In this document: in pieces, positions 1 through 8,079 of the stretch | Layout: each line of letters opens with the position of its first letter | How positions within the stretch are numbered: the stretch's first letter is position 1 | Origin: Mesostigma viride | Taxonomy: Eukaryota; Streptophyta; Mesostigmatophyceae; Mesostigmatales; Mesostigmataceae | DNA length: 37,500 nt | NCBI GenBank assembly: GCA_009746045.1 | Contig: RPFO01001426.1 | Span: 50,001-87,500 of the forward strand | Reading direction: 5' to 3' | Program-made: the position numbers and the translations under genes | Notes under the pieces: model-generated | What the model was told of the DNA's origin: nothing | The model's database searches: none | What the model saw: only the letters and a program-made list of their open reading frames with translations

Positions 1-387
1 GTGGCTGGGGAAGTTATTAGTCATGTCCAGAAAGTGTCCAGGCGGCAACGCGAGTGCGGGAGGTAGCAGCTAGCACCAGGTCCTGGTAAAAAGCCCCAGT
101 CACAAGGGCGGGCATGCAGGACAGCTATAACGGTGCAGGAGGGTAATGAATTTTGCTTGCATGCTTTTAATGGAGCGTGGGTTGTAGGAATGGGTGTTCT
201 CTGCTATATCGTGGGAAAGGGCTATATCAAATCCTTGATATAAAATCCTATCATATTTTGCTGCTCACACGTGTGCATGTGCGGCTGTCACTGTGGCCAC
301 CATGCATGCGTGGCCCCCATGCCCGCGCCCCTTGGTGCCTCCCCATCCGCCCTGCGTGGGACCCTGCTGGCTGGTGTCGCCCGCCAG
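1..387 (+). other. Presumed intron upstream of the Ycf49-like exons
   Basis: This stretch precedes the first recognisable exon of the Ycf49-like gene, whose acceptor CAG ends at 387. No reading frame here resembles the N-terminal or middle part of that family, so it is probably intron, with the missing exons left of the window. The open frames present are low-complexity Cys/His/Pro-rich reads without family features. Confidence 0.4.
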
Positions 388-1109
388 CTCCCCAGCCTGG
401 GCGCCGCCTTGTGCGCACTGACATGGCACTTCTTCTACAATGCTGAAGACATGGCGGTGAGTCCACTTGGGGACTACAGGGGGGATGTAGTCGTGAGCCT
501 GCCTTTTGTTTCGCTTGGAAGATTGCCGCGTGCTGCTTGCATCTCATGGGTGCCGTTGGCGGCCAAGGCATGCCACCTCCCTGTTGTGCTGGGCAGGTGG
601 CGGCTGCCCTCCTGTTCCCATGGCGCGCTACCCTTTTGTTCCCATGGTGGCGGCCGCCCTCGTGTTCCCATGGTGGCGGCTGCCCTCCTGTTCTGGCAGA
701 AGTGTGCAGATCCGTATGTTTCCTGCATCCGTACCTAGTATTACTTTGTGGGCATGTGTCTGCTCTTGCGCCTACCTCATGAGGGTGTACTTGAGGTAAA
801 TGAGCTTCCATGATGAGCTTCTAAGATCAGAGTCATTATAATGTAAATTCTTGGAGCTGATGGTTGTCTTTCACAGGGGCCGTTGTACAGTTTAAGCAAA
901 TGGGGTTTGTTGATAGAAACCTGGTTTTAAGGGACTTTTTTCATGGACTATAATCTTGGTTGCAACACCTCGCATGGGGACTGTTCATCCCTTGTGTTTC
1001 TTCCCTGCTGCAGTTTCTGGTGGCCTGCCAGGGACTCCTGACCGTCCTTGGAAACTGCACTTTGTGGCTGGGGGCATATCGCATCTACAAACGGGCCACC
1101 AAAGAGTGA
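388..1109 (+). CDS. Ycf49-like (DUF2499) membrane protein, 3' end, two exons
   Basis: Two exons are visible: 388-456 (acceptor CCGCCAG, donor GCG|GTGAGT) and 1014-1109 (acceptor CTGCTGCAG, stop TGA 1107-1109). Both junctions are phase 0. Exon one reads LPSLGAALCALTWHFFYNAE and a few more residues; exon two reads FLVACQGLLTVLGNCTLWLG and on to YRIYKRATKE. From memory of the family, the TWHFFYN signature followed by a helix with LTVxGNxTL and a final AYRIYK is the C-terminal half of DUF2499/Ycf49-like proteins, which are conserved in cyanobacteria and plastids. Their function is not established. The visible 54 residues make one hydrophobic segment and a short basic tail. The gene is 5' partial because its upstream exons, including any transit peptide, lie outside the window. 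I am confident of the family and the splice junction; a plastid location is inferred from the family. Confidence 0.8.
597..700 (+). repeat. Imperfect minisatellite in the Ycf49-like intron
   Basis: About three imperfect units of roughly 32 bp, each containing GTTCCCATGG followed by a GC-rich GGCGGC(T/C)GCCCTC segment, lie in the intron 457-1013. The rest of that intron shows nothing recognisable. Confidence 0.6.
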
Positions 1110-2195
1110 TTTGCCGCTGCTGTAAGCGTGAGAAAGGGGCAAACGTTGCTGTGACCATGCAGGGGCATGCCATCAACATAAGCTCTGCTGCCATCTGTAT
1201 GGCCTTCATGAGGCACTCTTAGCTGTGGCATAATATACCAGCCTATCAAGGACGTGAAAATCGGCTGGTTTTCATGTGAAATGACTTCTGCGCAGTGTCC
1301 TTCAACAAAGAGGCAGAGTTTCCATAGTGTACAAAAGCAGCGTTTACTGGAATATTCTCTGGGCTTGTTGTGCTTGTAGAGTGCAAAGCTGCTTTGATGT
1401 CTCGCAAACATCATCTCTAACGGAAATTCATTCCTCACTGGCATGTTGCAATATGGCAAGGTAGATTGTTGGATTTGGTCGGGTGGCATTAGCATGGAAT
1501 GAACCATAACTCTAGTTGTCGGAATTCCTCGGGCACACCTTTGTCAACGCTTTTGAGAATAGAGTGTCCGGATTCCTGCATGCCTGATCCAGATGCGATC
1601 TTAGGTGTGCTCAGCTGGAGCATATGTGCAGCTACCAACCATGCCACAAGCATCCTTGAGCAACTTACGACATGCATGGATCTTCGACTTTCTGTTCCCG
1701 CTTTCCTTATGACAAGCAATAAGTGTTCCCATGAGCATGGGCGGCCGGGATGTGGCCTGCCTTTTGTAAGTGCTCCACTCATTGTTTTGAGAGTGCTAGC
1801 AACTTCGATGTCAGTAGGCCAGGAACATGTGTACGTATCATGTCACTGAAGTGGCTGGCTTTCCACAGTAATTGATCATCTGTGTCATCTAATGTGCTTC
1901 AAGCTATATGCGATCACCACAACACAATGGGTGGAGGGGCCACCAATCTAAACTAGGTACAGATAAGTTTTCTACGCTCCACCGTTCGATCACCACGTAC
2001 CATTCGGTTTCTCTGGAGGATGTCCGAAGGGTGCAGTTCCATGCATGGACGTTTGGAAACATGGCAAGGCTGACGTAATGGCTGGCTAGCTAGACCTACA
2101 GGCCTTTTCAGTCCCTCTAGTGACTGTATGGTTGGGGCATGATGCAGACAATATTTGTAAGTTTCGCGTAATTATTTTCTAATGAGATTAGCATA
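1110..2195. other. Downstream spacer, no gene seen
   Basis: This is the 3' flank of the Ycf49-like gene. The alga-type poly(A) signal TGTAA occurs at 1121-1125, only 12 nt past the stop, and again near 2155; neither is convincing alone. Open frames of up to 140 codons on both strands lack any family signature or supporting splice structure. From about 2196 the AT-rich LINE tail begins. Confidence 0.4.
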
Positions 2196-2204
2196 GTACT
2201 CCGT

Positions 2205-3115
2205 GGCATTAAATTAAATTAAATTATAAAATGACTCCGTTGGGAGATCATGTAGCACATATTCCCGTGGATGGATGGAGGGGGGACAAAGCCGCGAAAC
2301 CGAACTAATCTAACTCTAAGCTAATCTAATCGAGAAAACCCTACCTATTCTACTCAGCAAAGCGCCCCTTCCGCTTGGGGGGAGGGGGCTTGCCCAAAGG
2401 GGCGGGCGTATGAGCCTCAGTGGACAATGGTCTTCCACCTCTTCTTGTCCTGCATAGCAGTCCAAGCAAGAGAGAGGGAGTGAATGCGATGTTCAAACTG
2501 CGCTGGGACCACTAGGTCAGCCATCAACTGCTGTGGGTAGGTCATGACATGTTTGCCTACCTTCTTAGGAATGTCCTTGGGGCCAGGCCAGGTCAGGATA
2601 TGCCGTCCTGGCTGGCCAAGCCGCTGGGGGCCGGCCAGACCGAGGGCGGTGTCTACCTGGCTGGTGCGAGCAAGATGTCCTACGAATGCTATCCTACGCT
2701 GTCTAATCTCGTCCGAAATTCGAGGCATGCCCTGGTACAAAGATTCTAGAGACCTATGCGTGGAAAACCCGACATTCAGGGCCTGACGGAGCATCCTGGT
2801 TACCGTGCCGTTGAGCTTGGCCGCCAGCGTGTCCGTGAGCGTCCATGCCTCGGCGCCATACGTGAGCACTGTGAGGACCAGGACCTTGAGGAGCATGCGC
2901 TTGCGGTGCTCGCCGAGGACCTTCGAGTGCCAGTATGTTTTCAGCGAACGATGCCGAGCCCAGGCCAGGCCGATGCGGGCGTCCACATCGGCGGCGGTGT
3001 CAGGAAGCATGCTTCCCAGCAGTTTAAAGCGATCATGAAACGGGACCTCCGTCCCGTCTAGCAGCCGTGGTAGCGGCGGGCTACTGGAAGCCCCAATCAC
3101 CATAGCCTCCGTGGC
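2205..3115 (-). mobile_element. 5'-truncated LINE: ORF2 C-terminus plus complete 3'UTR
   Basis: A minus-strand LINE fragment. It runs from inside the reverse-transcriptase ORF (about 3115) through the stop at 2417 into a roughly 200-bp 3'UTR. That UTR ends in the hairpin CTCCCAACGGAG (plus strand 2235-2246) and an AT-rich TTTAA-repeat tail at about 2209-2230. The 3'UTR is shared with the plus-strand copy at 6220-6355, which shows that it belongs to a repeated family. The element is dead because of 5' truncation. Confidence 0.8.
2417..3115 (-). pseudogene. LINE ORF2 C-terminal fragment (post-RT region)
   Basis: The open frame reads ATEAMVIGASS, then RFKLLGSMLPDTAADVDARI, VLTYGAEAWTL and RRIAFVGHLAR, ending KKRWKTIVH. 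These are the usual landmarks after the catalytic core of LINE reverse transcriptases: an xTExMVIG strand, FKYLGSxI, the YGAExWTL helix, a RRLxxxGHLxR segment and a terminal W...K.RW. The palm motifs and endonuclease are absent, so this is only the last 230 or so residues. There is no internal stop. A homologous, more decayed piece lies at 6356-7085 on the other strand. Confidence 0.8.
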
Positions 3116-3183
3116 ATGCCCATGCGTATGACACGCAAGTACTTACTAACCCTTTCAGACTACTAACCCTTCCATTGTGCCAC

Positions 3184-3196
3184 GAGCCACGTGGTA
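3184..3196. repeat. Left 13-bp target-site duplication of the ORF1-only LINE
   Basis: GAGCCACGTGGTA is repeated exactly at 5233-5245, directly outside the two ends of the element at 3197-5232. Confidence 0.7.
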
Positions 3197-3265
3197 ATTA
3201 ATTAATTAATTAGAAACATAACTCCGTTGGGAGTACATGTAGCACATATCCCTGAGAAGGGGCAT

Positions 3266-3302
3266 TAATTAATTAATTAATTAATTAATAGACACGTGAC
3301 TG
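3266..3302 (-). mobile_element. 37-bp ultra-short LINE 3' end, nested, with 21-bp TSD
   Basis: On the minus strand the insert is CAGTCACGTGTC followed by a (TATTAATTAA)-type tail. It is flanked by two identical 21-bp copies (plus strand 3245-3265 and 3303-3323, starting CATATCCCTGAGAAGG). The sequence is the last half-hairpin plus tail of the CACGTGAC-type LINE 3' end seen at 7428-7446. This is what target-primed reverse transcription gives when it aborts almost at once. Confidence 0.75.
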
Positions 3303-3734
3303 CATATCCCTGAGAAGGGGCATATGGCTTTTAATACATTCTGGGCTACTTCCTGCAAGGGTGGGAATGTAAGCTACCCTTGCTCTAGGTGCACCAGGGC
3401 ACCTGCACCCTCATGATCTTCACACTATGCCCAGCTAAGGGGGAGCCTGTCATGGGGGGGAAGATCATCATGGCTATACAAGAGCTAGGGCATGGCTTCT
3501 CGACAGAGAGCATCTCTCTGCATGGCATAGCATGGCTAAATTCTTAATGCGACATCCATGGGGGTCCCATTATAGGCAGGGCGTGGCTAAATTCTGAAGG
3601 CATCATCCATGGGGGCCATTATGAGCGCACATGCGCGTGGGCCACATGCTAGGCTAAGCCCAGGACTAATCTACACTACTGGTATATTCTGATCTACACT
3701 CTCAGGACGAATCTACACTACTGGTATATATTCC

Positions 3735-5074
3735 CTAGTCTGAGGTGGCAGGGGGGGCCTGCCAGGGCTTGTGGTCAACATGGATGACCGCCCCCCTCCA
3801 GTAGACCGGCTTCCCCCTTGCGCTCTGCCGGAGCTGAAGGTAGGTCGGCCATAGCTCGCGTGACCGCTGTTGCTGGGCCAGGGTCAAGTCGTCGTCCAGC
3901 GTGAAGCGAGTCCTCGAGAGCTTCTTGCGGCATTTAAGGAACGACAGCTTGTCCGCCATGTACTTAAAGGTGAGAAGCACGGGTGCCGGGCCAGCCTTCC
4001 CCCGCGCGCGGGGGAGGCGGACAGCCGACATGTCCAGCTCACCAGTGAGTAGCATGGGGCCAAGAATGTCGCGCTTAAATGCCTCAAGAAGGCTCGTGGA
4101 GGTCTCAACCTGCCGGCTGGTCGAAGTGCTTGACGATGACATTGTGGCTGCGCCGGGCGATGTCGGCTTCCTCGCGAAGGTCGAGGGCTTGTTGCTTGAG
4201 TTGTGCCGTGATGGTGGAGGTAGTGGAGGTGGTGTGCTGCAAGTCCGCCCAGGTGGAGGGAGCATCGCCGGCCGGGCCAGCAGGCGCCGGCTGGGCGGCG
4301 ATGTCCTTCACCGCCTGGGCGGTGAGGCCGGCGGTGTCATGCAAGCTCTCAAGGGCGGTGGCTTGAAGGCGTTGGTGACTCGAGGTCGAGGAGCTGGGCT
4401 TTGATGTCGGCAGTGGAGGCGGAAAGGGCAGTGGAGGTGGCGGTGAGGTGAGGAAGTTCAGCAGCCAGCGGGCCACCCATTGCTGCTACGTCGGCAGCAA
4501 GGGGGGTCACGTGCTGCTGGAAGGCTTCTGTGAGGATGGAACGGAGTGCGGGGACGGAGATGGATGGAGCCCAGATCTCGCCGTCAGAGCGCTGGAGAAG
4601 GGAGTTGAGGATGGCGTGCTGGAGTTGGGGGCGGGGGCAGCCGAACAGCATGTTGATGTTGGTCCAGCGGCTGCCGTTGCTGCAGAGGAGGCGATCAAGG
4701 TCGTGGAGATGGAGGCACAGGTCGTATAGCGAGGCGTAGTCCCCGAAGAAGATGCATTGCATAGCATCGTCCGGAGACATGTTGGTCCAGTCATGATCAT
4801 CGACCTGGAAAGGTTTGGGCCGAAAGCGCGGTTCAGAGGGGAGAGCGCGTGAAGACCCTCCTGTTTTGTCGGCTGAGCGGGTGCGTTTCGGGTCAGGCGA
4901 TGCTGATGGCGAGGCAGTAAGCCCGGGAGGTTGCTGGGCGACCACCAGTGCATGACTAGTGTCACCGCTGCCTGCCGGACCTGAGGGCGAAGCTGCAGCC
5001 TGAGCTGCAGACGGATTTTCATGGCCGAGCGCATCCGCCAAACTGCGTTGCGTCAAAGGACGTTTGCTCGTCAT
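3735..5074 (-). pseudogene. LINE ORF1-like protein with two frameshifts
   Basis: ORF1 starts MTSKRPLTQRSLADAL at 5074. It is open in one frame to about 4400, in a second from about 4410 to 4120, and in a third to the stop at 3735. The two 1-nt shifts fall near 4385 and 4118. The N-terminus is Ser/Pro/Ala-rich and the middle reads like heptad coiled coil (ADIKAQLLDLES; TITAQLKQQALDLREEADIA). The C-terminus reads VRLPRARGKAGPAPVLLTF, then FTLDDDLTLAQQQRSRELWP and PVYWRGAVIHVDHKPW. That last block resembles the 'R-LGK-RPVLVxF ... NEDLTPEQxxxRxxLxP ... RGxxIxVDG' C-terminal region of L1-type ORF1 proteins, which bind RNA. The second copy at 30140-30435 confirms the block. It is probably non-functional here unless the shifts are assembly errors. 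Confidence 0.75.
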
Positions 5075-5232
5075 ATATTGCGTTTTAGATTCGGAAAATT
5101 ATATCAGCATGTGCGTCTTAGAAAGACGAAGCGATAGTGATATTCACGGCTAAATTCCGTGCTCAAACGTGAAAGTTATGAGCTCCGCCGTCAGCCATGG
5201 CTACCTCGTGGCTCGTGGCTTAGATTTTGAGA

Positions 5233-5245
5233 GAGCCACGTGGTA
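5233..5245. repeat. Right 13-bp target-site duplication
   Basis: Second copy of GAGCCACGTGGTA; see the copy at 3184-3196. Confidence 0.7.
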
Positions 5246-5247
5246 GC

Positions 5248-5560
5248 CATTAATTAATTAATTAGGAACATAACTCCCGTTGGGAGTATCTGTAGCACAT
5301 AGCCCTTGAGACGGGGCATATGGCCTATAATACATTCTGAGCTACTTCCTGCAAGGGTGGGAATGTAAACAACGGCTTGCTCTAGGTGCACTAGGGCACC
5401 TGCACCACCCAGAGTCTCGGGCAACTCCCAGCGAAGGGGAAAATGGGGTGAGCTAGTAAAAAAATAAGTCATAGGTGGGGAAGATCAGCATTGCTATACA
5501 AAAGCTAGAGCGTGGCTCTCAGCAGAGAGCAGCTCTCTGCATGGGCACCGGCAGCTGAAC
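5248..5560 (-). mobile_element. 5'-truncated sister copy of the ORF1-LINE 3'UTR
   Basis: On the minus strand this copy ends in a TTAA tail (5249-5265) preceded by the hairpin ACTCCCAACGGGAGT (plus 5273-5287). It then matches the 3'UTR of the neighbouring element (compare 5296-5400 with 3300-3410: GGGCATATGGC, TACTTCCTGCAAGGGTGGGA, GCTCTAGGTGCAC). Homology fades around 5550. No coding sequence remains. Confidence 0.7.
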
Positions 5561-5667
5561 TAAATAAAGCTATAGGCAGCATCTGGGGTGTGGCACATCA
5601 TAGGCACACATGTACATGGTTAAGTAATGCTCGTGGGTCAGCTGGTATAGTGCCTGTAGGAGGCGTA

Positions 5668-6035
5668 CATGTACATGTTATGCGATGCCATGGTAACCGG
5701 AGACGTCCGTCCTATAGTCAGCAAAATTGGTGCGAGAGGTCCCCAGTTCGATTCCGGTCGGATTCATTTGCAGATCGCGTTTTCCGCGTTTTCCGCGGCC
5801 CGGCACTGAACGCAAAGGTTTTCACCTTTGCGGAGTGTCTGATCAGAATGTACATGTTGGCGATGCCCTAGGATCCGGAGACGTCCGTCCTATAGTCAGC
5901 GAAAGTTGGTGCGAGAGGTCCCCAGTTGGATTCCGGTCGGATTCGTTTGCAGATCGCGTTTTCCGCGTTTTCCGCGGACCGGCACTGAACGCAAATGGTC
6001 TTCACCTTTGCGGCGTGCCAAATCAGAATGTACAT
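5668..6035 (+). repeat. Tandem pair of about 179-bp repeats with a tRNA-Asp-like head (probable SINE dimer)
   Basis: Two direct copies, offset 179 bp, each contain GGAGACGTCCGTCCTATAGT, a GCGAGAGGTCCCCAGTT block, GATTCCGGTCGGATTC, then GTTTTCCGCGTTTTCCGCGG and a CACCTTTGCGG segment. The first copy (GTTCGATTCC at about 5747) keeps a perfect RNA polymerase III B-box. In the second copy one base is changed. The end GGTCGGA can pair with TCCGTCC as an acceptor-like stem with one mismatch. The GAGAGGTCC run before the B-box recalls tRNA-Asp. The span is too short for a full cloverleaf because the anticodon arm seems lost, so this is not called a working tRNA. Confidence 0.55.
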
Positions 6036-6079
6036 GGCCACGGTCTATCTATTCTAAACTACTACTGCTGTATTCCCCT

Positions 6080-6355
6080 GAGGTAGCCATGGCTCACGGC
6101 GGAGCTCATAACTTACACGCTTGGGCACGGAATTCGGCCGTGAATATCACAATCGCTTCGTCTTTCTTAGACGCACATGCTGATATATTTTTCCGAAGCT
6201 ATTATGCAATATTATGACGAGTTTGCTGAGTAGTGTAGTTAGGATTTTCTAGACTAGATAGCTTAGAGTTAGGTTAGTTCGATTACGCGGCTTCTTCCAC
6301 CTCCACCCATCCAGCATGGAATATGTACGTGCTACATGATCTTCCAAAATGGAAG
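6080..6355 (+). mobile_element. LINE reduced to 5'UTR joined to 3'UTR
   Basis: 6080-6218 is the inverse of the ORF1-LINE 5'UTR at about 5070-5212 (shared blocks include GAGGTAGCCATGGCT, GGAGCTCATAAC, CGCTTCGTCTTTCTTAGACG). It reaches the same start context ATGACGAG at 6216. It then switches directly to the LINE 3'UTR (TTTGCTGAGTAG...GCTTAGAGTTAG) also found at 2265-2375, and ends at the hairpin CTTCCAAAATGGAAG (6341-6355). All coding sequence is deleted, leaving a roughly 275-bp element. Confidence 0.7.
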
Positions 6356-7085
6356 CCCTGGTCCGGCTCGGCATGGCAGGGCCCCCACCCACACTCCGCC
6401 TCTTAGACGACACCGAGGTCAACTACCCTCCTTCAGGCCGCTTCAAGCTGCTCGGCAGTTGGCTTCCCGACTGCGAGGACGACCTGACGACACGGATCGG
6501 CATGCATGGCGTGGGCGCAACTTCATGACCACCGCCGCTGGTGGAGCAACCCCGCCCTACACCGGATTGTCAAGCGTGACCTCTTCAAGGTCGTCATTCT
6601 GACGATCCTGACCTAAAGCGCCGAGACCTGGACACTGGCGCAGGAGCTGGAGCAACGACTCGACGGCAACGTCACCAATGCATGCTGCGCAAGGCCCTGA
6701 ACATCCCCTTTGGTTTGCACATTAGTAACGAGGACTGATTTGTACGCTGATTTGCCCTATGTTTCCAACATTATTAGGCACAGGCGCCTGGGCCTAGCCG
6801 GGCACCTGGCCCACACAGATCAGGTAGACACATCAGATAGACTAGCTGGCACCAAGCCCGCCCAGCCTGGGCGATATGTCGACTCACCTGGCGTGCCCCA
6901 GGCCGCGCGCGCGGCAGGCGGGCCACCACCCGTGGACTTTTCATGATAGACTCGGCATGGACATGTGCTACACTAGCTAGACGTGACGGGCTCACACCCG
7001 GGCAGCCTCCTGGTTTGTCTGTAATATGGAGGCAGATGGTACACAAGGATAGATGGCAAGTAGTGATGAAGGAGACCACCCCCAA
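6356..7085 (+). pseudogene. Decayed LINE ORF2 C-terminal fragment
   Basis: Broken frames read RLLDDTEV, RFKLLGSWLPDC, VVILTILT with an in-frame stop before SAETWTLAQELEQRLDGNVT, then RHRRLGLAGHLAHTDQVDT, and finally WRQMVHKDRWQVVMKE near 7075. The order matches the fragment at 2417-3115 (FKLLGS, YGAExWTL, RRLxxxGHLA, terminal W..KRW). It contains stops and several frameshifts, so it is older. The catalytic RT core and endonuclease are missing. Confidence 0.75.
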
Positions 7086-7499
7086 GTCTGTGGGGGCTCC
7101 GCGTGTGACCGCGTATCAGTGTGAGCTAGTACGCCGTATTATACGCCGTATTATACGAAATACGCAATACGCCGAGGTTTGGCGTATTGCCGTACTAGAA
7201 ATTTTGCTAGTAGTACGCCGTATTATACGCGTATAATACACGTATTATACGAAATACGCAATACGCCGAGATTTTGCCGTATTGCCGTATTGCCGTACTA
7301 GCTCACACTGCCGCGTATGGCATTCATGGCGATTCGGGCCGAGGTGCCCACACCCCTGTAACTAGGACCTAGATAGCTTACACCATCCATTCCATCCCAT
7401 GTTCCCCTCCCACTGAGGACTTATGCTCACGTGACGCGGTCACGTGTCTATTAATTAATTAATTAATTAATTAATTAATTAATTAATTAATTAATTAAT
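7086..7499 (+). mobile_element. 3'UTR and TTAA tail of the LINE at 6356, split by a MITE
   Basis: This continues from the ORF2 fragment. After the MITE at 7117-7310 comes a 3'UTR ending GAGGACTTATGCTCACGTGA with the perfect hairpin CACGTGAC-GCG-GTCACGTG (7428-7446) and a tail of about twelve TTAA units (7451-7499). The same terminal module recurs at about 20000, 29410, 30668 and 30990, and in the 37-bp insertion at 3266. Confidence 0.7.
7109..7318. mobile_element. hAT-type MITE (194 bp) with 8-bp TSD
   Basis: The element 7117-7310 has perfect 17-bp terminal inverted repeats, CAGTGTGAGCTAGTACG at 7117-7133 and its complement at 7294-7310. It is flanked by an exact 8-bp duplication CCGCGTAT (7109-7116 and 7311-7318). 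An 8-bp duplication and termini starting CAGTG are hallmarks of the hAT superfamily. The interior is built of short palindromic units around TACGCCGTATTATACG and codes for nothing, so it must depend on a transposase elsewhere. It lies in the 3'UTR of the decayed LINE. Confidence 0.85.
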
Positions 7500-7523
7500 G
7501 ATCTTCCAACGGAGGCATGTTAT
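7500..7523 (+). mobile_element. LINE 3' terminus, left half, interrupted by the Penelope element
   Basis: GATCTTCCAACGGAGGCATG carries the CTCCAACGGAG-type hairpin of the first LINE 3'-end family. The natural continuation (TATATTTTAATTTAATAATT) is found at 12280-12300, on the far side of the Penelope-like element. The two halves share the 8-bp duplication CATGTTAT (7516-7523, 12274-12281). Confidence 0.7.
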
Positions 7524-7724
7524 CAAGGAGACAACCAGCGCAGGCCAGAAATCGGGAGAATCCGGACCATGGGAGCTCGAGCCTGCCGTTATCTTGTCCG
7601 CGTGTTCGAGTCGTTCAGGATGATGAAGATGAATGGTGATGGAAATGTGTATCCTTGTGCATTGAAATTATGGCTGGCTTACGTGTAGAGCGACTAGATG
7701 ACCTAGACGGTGGGGCCGGAAACA
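7521..7724 (-). repeat. Penelope pseudo-LTR, downstream copy
   Basis: 204 bp, identical to 12072-12275 except for one base (CCATGGGAGC here, CCATGGTAGC there). It starts TATCAAGGAGAC and ends GGGGCCGGAAACA. No TG...CA ends are present, which separates it from retroviral-type LTRs. Confidence 0.85.
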
Positions 7725-8079
7725 GCATGCTTGATCAGGGCGTGTGTTTCGAGCCTAACTGGCCGGGAGTGTCTAGTGGTGAGCACCATTGCTGCGATCG
7801 CTCTCCCACCATTTACGAGGAAATACCCGCAAATGGAAAACCACTGAAAAGGTCTAGCTAGTCAGTCATCACGTTAGCCATGCCATGATTCCAAACGTCC
7901 AAGAACTGCACACGGTGCAAAGGCAAAAAGCCGGAGGACAGCACTTTCAAATGTGCGGCGGGAACCAAAAGCCCGCGGATGCCAGAAAACATCGTGTTGC
8001 GGCAGCGACGCGACGATGTGGACAACGAATCCAGTGCCAAGCTCGGAACGGCCGCAAAGGAGATCTGGCATCACAGGGT

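Larger units (their letters stand above)
3197..5232 (-). mobile_element. Full-length ORF1-only (HAL1-like) LINE derivative, about 2.0 kb
   Basis: On the minus strand the order is: a short 5'UTR (5232-5075), ORF1 (5074-3735), a roughly 500-bp 3'UTR, the hairpin CTCCCAACGGAG (plus 3222-3233) and a TTAA tail (3197-3212). The element is flanked by the 13-bp direct repeat GAGCCACGTGGTA (3184-3196 and 5233-5245). There is no room for ORF2 and no trace of endonuclease or reverse transcriptase between ORF1 and the tail. It is therefore a complete insertion of an ORF1-only, non-autonomous element rather than a truncated autonomous one. A 37-bp secondary insertion sits in its 3'UTR at 3266-3302. Its 5'UTR is matched in inverted orientation by 6080-6218. 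Confidence 0.75.

Noticed and set aside
251-811. A 186-codon minus-strand ORF
   Set aside because: It overlaps the well-supported Ycf49-like exon on the opposite strand and consists of repeat-derived WEQ/PPPWE sequence.
5700-5770. Functional tRNA gene
   Set aside because: The B-box and an acceptor-like stem are visible, but there is no anticodon arm and the total length is short.
7521-7724. Hammerhead ribozyme in the Penelope pseudo-LTR
   Set aside because: ATGATGA followed by GGAAATG is present, but the required CTGANGA core and the paired stems are not.
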